Of a DNA stretch of 7,489 bases, positions 6,549 through 7,489 are shown piece by piece (position 1 is the first letter of the stretch; every line of letters begins with the position of its first letter). Origin of the DNA: Pseudomonadota bacterium (GTDB taxonomy: Bacteria > Bdellovibrionota > Bacteriovoracia > Bacteriovoracales > Bacteriovoracaceae). The position numbers were made by a program, and so were the translations under genes. The stretch covers positions 1-7,489 of the forward strand of contig JAJTIF010000177.1 in assembly GCA_021299675.1 (NCBI GenBank). Reading direction: 5' to 3'. The notes under the pieces were generated by a model. It was not told where the DNA came from, did not search any database, and saw only the letters and a list, made by a program, of their open reading frames with translations.

Positions 6549-7268
6549 ATGAAAAAAAATTTAGAGAACTTATTCGAGGGCACTTATCAATACTTTCAAC
6601 ATAAACAAAACTTCGGCCAAGAGGTTTTCCGAGTGGATAAAGATGAAGAATCTGGCGACACCGTGTATCAATCGGAGATTTTGAGTCGCGTTGAAACAGG
6701 AGAATTTTTTAAATTGCAGGTCCACTACACTCTCAATCCTTTTAACGTTGTGCAAAAAGTATTTGTTGAACGATCCTTAGGCATCCGTTGGGCCAAAGAA
6801 GAGTATCTCATCGACTCGACTACCCAGATGCTCCACTACACCTTTAGCACAAAAGAAAGCTCGCACTCAGTGGAGCGCCACTTTAACCCCAAGCACTTCA
6901 TCGTGGTGCCGACTTTCTTAACGGCGGGAATATTTTCTCTTACTAAAAAAATTGACCTTACCGCCCGCTCACCAGTGACTTTTCTTTCTACGCCGAATGA
7001 ATGGGAATTTGTCTCTGGTCCTCAAGATCGCATTCTCTGGTTTGAGCTGAAAGCCTCCAACTCTGAAGAACTCTCCGTTGGTGGTGAACCCATGATGTGT
7101 AGCAAGTACATGATTTTCGAGGAAGATTCTATGTCTGCGACATCGAAGAATTCTGCCACACTGTGGATTTCCAAAAACTACGGTATCCCAGTGCAGCTCG
7201 AAGAGAATCAGGGTGTCTCTATCGCGGCGACCAAGTTTAAAAAGCTCAAGCAAGACGTGGTTATTTGA
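6549..7268 (+). CDS. Protein of unknown function, 239 residues, divergent from nqr
   Basis: I do not recognise this gene. From ATG at 6549 it encodes 239 residues (MKKNLENLFEGTYQYF...). It has no signal peptide and no membrane helix. The sequence alternates hydrophobic and polar residues in many short strands with turns (for example FKLQVHYTLNPFNVVQKVFVE, split here only as an example of strand-turn-strand order), which suggests a beta-rich fold such as a curved sheet or barrel. FVERSLGIRWAKEEYLID near the middle resembles lipocalin- or LolA-like patterns only vaguely. A TTG twelve bases upstream could extend it by four residues, but GAGG six bases before the ATG favours the ATG. It is divergent from nqrA across a shared upstream region. 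Its last 8 bases overlap the end of the opposing helicase gene. No catalytic motif is visible; a role with Na+-NQR is not supported. Confidence 0.85.
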   Translation: MKKNLENLFEGTYQYFQHKQNFGQEVFRVDKDEESGDTVYQSEILSRVETGEFFKLQVHYTLNPFNVVQKVFVERSLGIRWAKEEYLIDSTTQMLHYTFSTKESSHSVERHFNPKHFIVVPTFLTAGIFSLTKKIDLTARSPVTFLSTPNEWEFVSGPQDRILWFELKASNSEELSVGGEPMMCSKYMIFEEDSMSATSKNSATLWISKNYGIPVQLEENQGVSIAATKFKKLKQDVVI

Positions 7269-7489
7269 GTAAGAACTCTCCGAGCTTTTCGCAGGATTCT
7301 TGGAGCGTCGCCACCTGAATCTGGTAGGGCTCCATAAGTTTTGCAAATTGCTTGATGGTGTTGCCCTTCCATTTTTTCAGCCGCTGGTCGACGATGAGAA
7401 CTCCACCGAAATCATCTTCGCGCCTCAATAGGCGACCGCATTTTTGATGAAGTGAGCGCGCTCGGTGGGCCAAGAAATAGTCTTGGAAC
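7261..7489 (-). CDS. DinG/XPD-type ATP-dependent DNA helicase (C-terminal end; runs off right edge)
   Basis: Only the last 75 complete codons are present. They show the end of the second helicase domain of the DinG/YoaA/XPD superfamily-2 group: FQDYFLAHRARSLHQKCGRL contains motif VI (Q-x-x-GR-L-L-R, the arginine finger region), followed by EDDFGGVLIVDQRL, which matches the family's D-x-G-V-x-x-x-L-D-x-R ending. The protein closes after about 35 more residues, normal for the family. Such enzymes unwind DNA 5' to 3' with ATP, often in damage or R-loop repair. The frame is open to the right edge, so the true start lies outside; an internal TTG at 7473 is not a start. The iron-sulfur domain and motifs I-V cannot be seen, so DinG cannot be told from YoaA or other relatives. 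The stop TAA overlaps the opposing gene's end. Confidence 0.85.
   Translation of the reverse strand, partial: FQDYFLAHRARSLHQKCGRLLRREDDFGGVLIVDQRLKKWKGNTIKQFAKLMEPYQIQVATLQESCEKLGEFLLK

Noticed and set aside
7240..7289. Inverted repeat AAAAGCTC / GAGCTTTT around the convergent gene ends as a terminator
   Set aside because: The 34-base loop is too long, the arms contain the self-palindrome AGCT, and no compact hairpin with a U tract forms. A 5-bp stem (7269-7245) before five T on the minus strand is also too weak.
1..7489. Mobile element, CRISPR array, tRNA, rRNA, phage or defence system
   Set aside because: No transposase, integrase, regular repeat array or tRNA-like cloverleaf was seen; the window is housekeeping respiratory genes plus two flanking genes.

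Overview
The window holds a complete operon for the sodium-pumping NADH:quinone reductase (Na+-NQR), read on the minus strand: nqrA, nqrB, nqrC, nqrD, nqrE, nqrF. It is followed directly by the 5' part of apbE, the flavin transferase that attaches FMN to NqrB and NqrC. To the right are a plus-strand gene of unknown function and the C-terminal end of a minus-strand DinG/XPD-type helicase. Genes fill almost everything; the only real intergenic space is about 160 bases between nqrA and the divergent plus-strand gene.

Layout from left to right: apbE (5' part, cut by the left edge, minus); nqrF; nqrE; nqrD; nqrC; nqrB; nqrA (all minus); a short AT-rich divergent promoter region at about 6385-6548; an unknown 239-residue gene (plus); the last 75 codons of a helicase (minus), whose stop overlaps the stop of the unknown gene. 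Gaps between nqr genes run from a 12-base gap to an 8-base overlap. Each start has a purine-rich ribosome site inside the tail of the gene before it, so translation is probably coupled along the operon.

How the parts work together: NqrF takes electrons from NADH (FAD, then a 2Fe-2S cluster). They pass through an iron-sulfur centre held by NqrD/NqrE, the covalent FMNs on NqrC and NqrB, then riboflavin to ubiquinone, while Na+ leaves the cell. ApbE makes the two FMN-threonine bonds, which explains its place at the end of the operon. All key cofactor residues I checked are present, so the enzyme looks functional.

The organism is a Gram-negative bacterium of roughly 50% GC. The Nqr proteins resemble the well-studied Vibrio set, but the flanking genes are not the familiar Vibrio ones. 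Bdellovibrionota or a similar deltaproteobacterial lineage is a guess only.

I found no exotic new system. The most unusual signal is a textbook-shaped intrinsic terminator (8-bp GC-rich stem, 5-base loop, eight U) lying inside the first codons of apbE, where the same bases also encode the lipoprotein signal peptide and lipobox. With a TTG start that abuts the nqrF stop codon, this suggests that apbE expression is set below that of nqr, or is conditional on translation.
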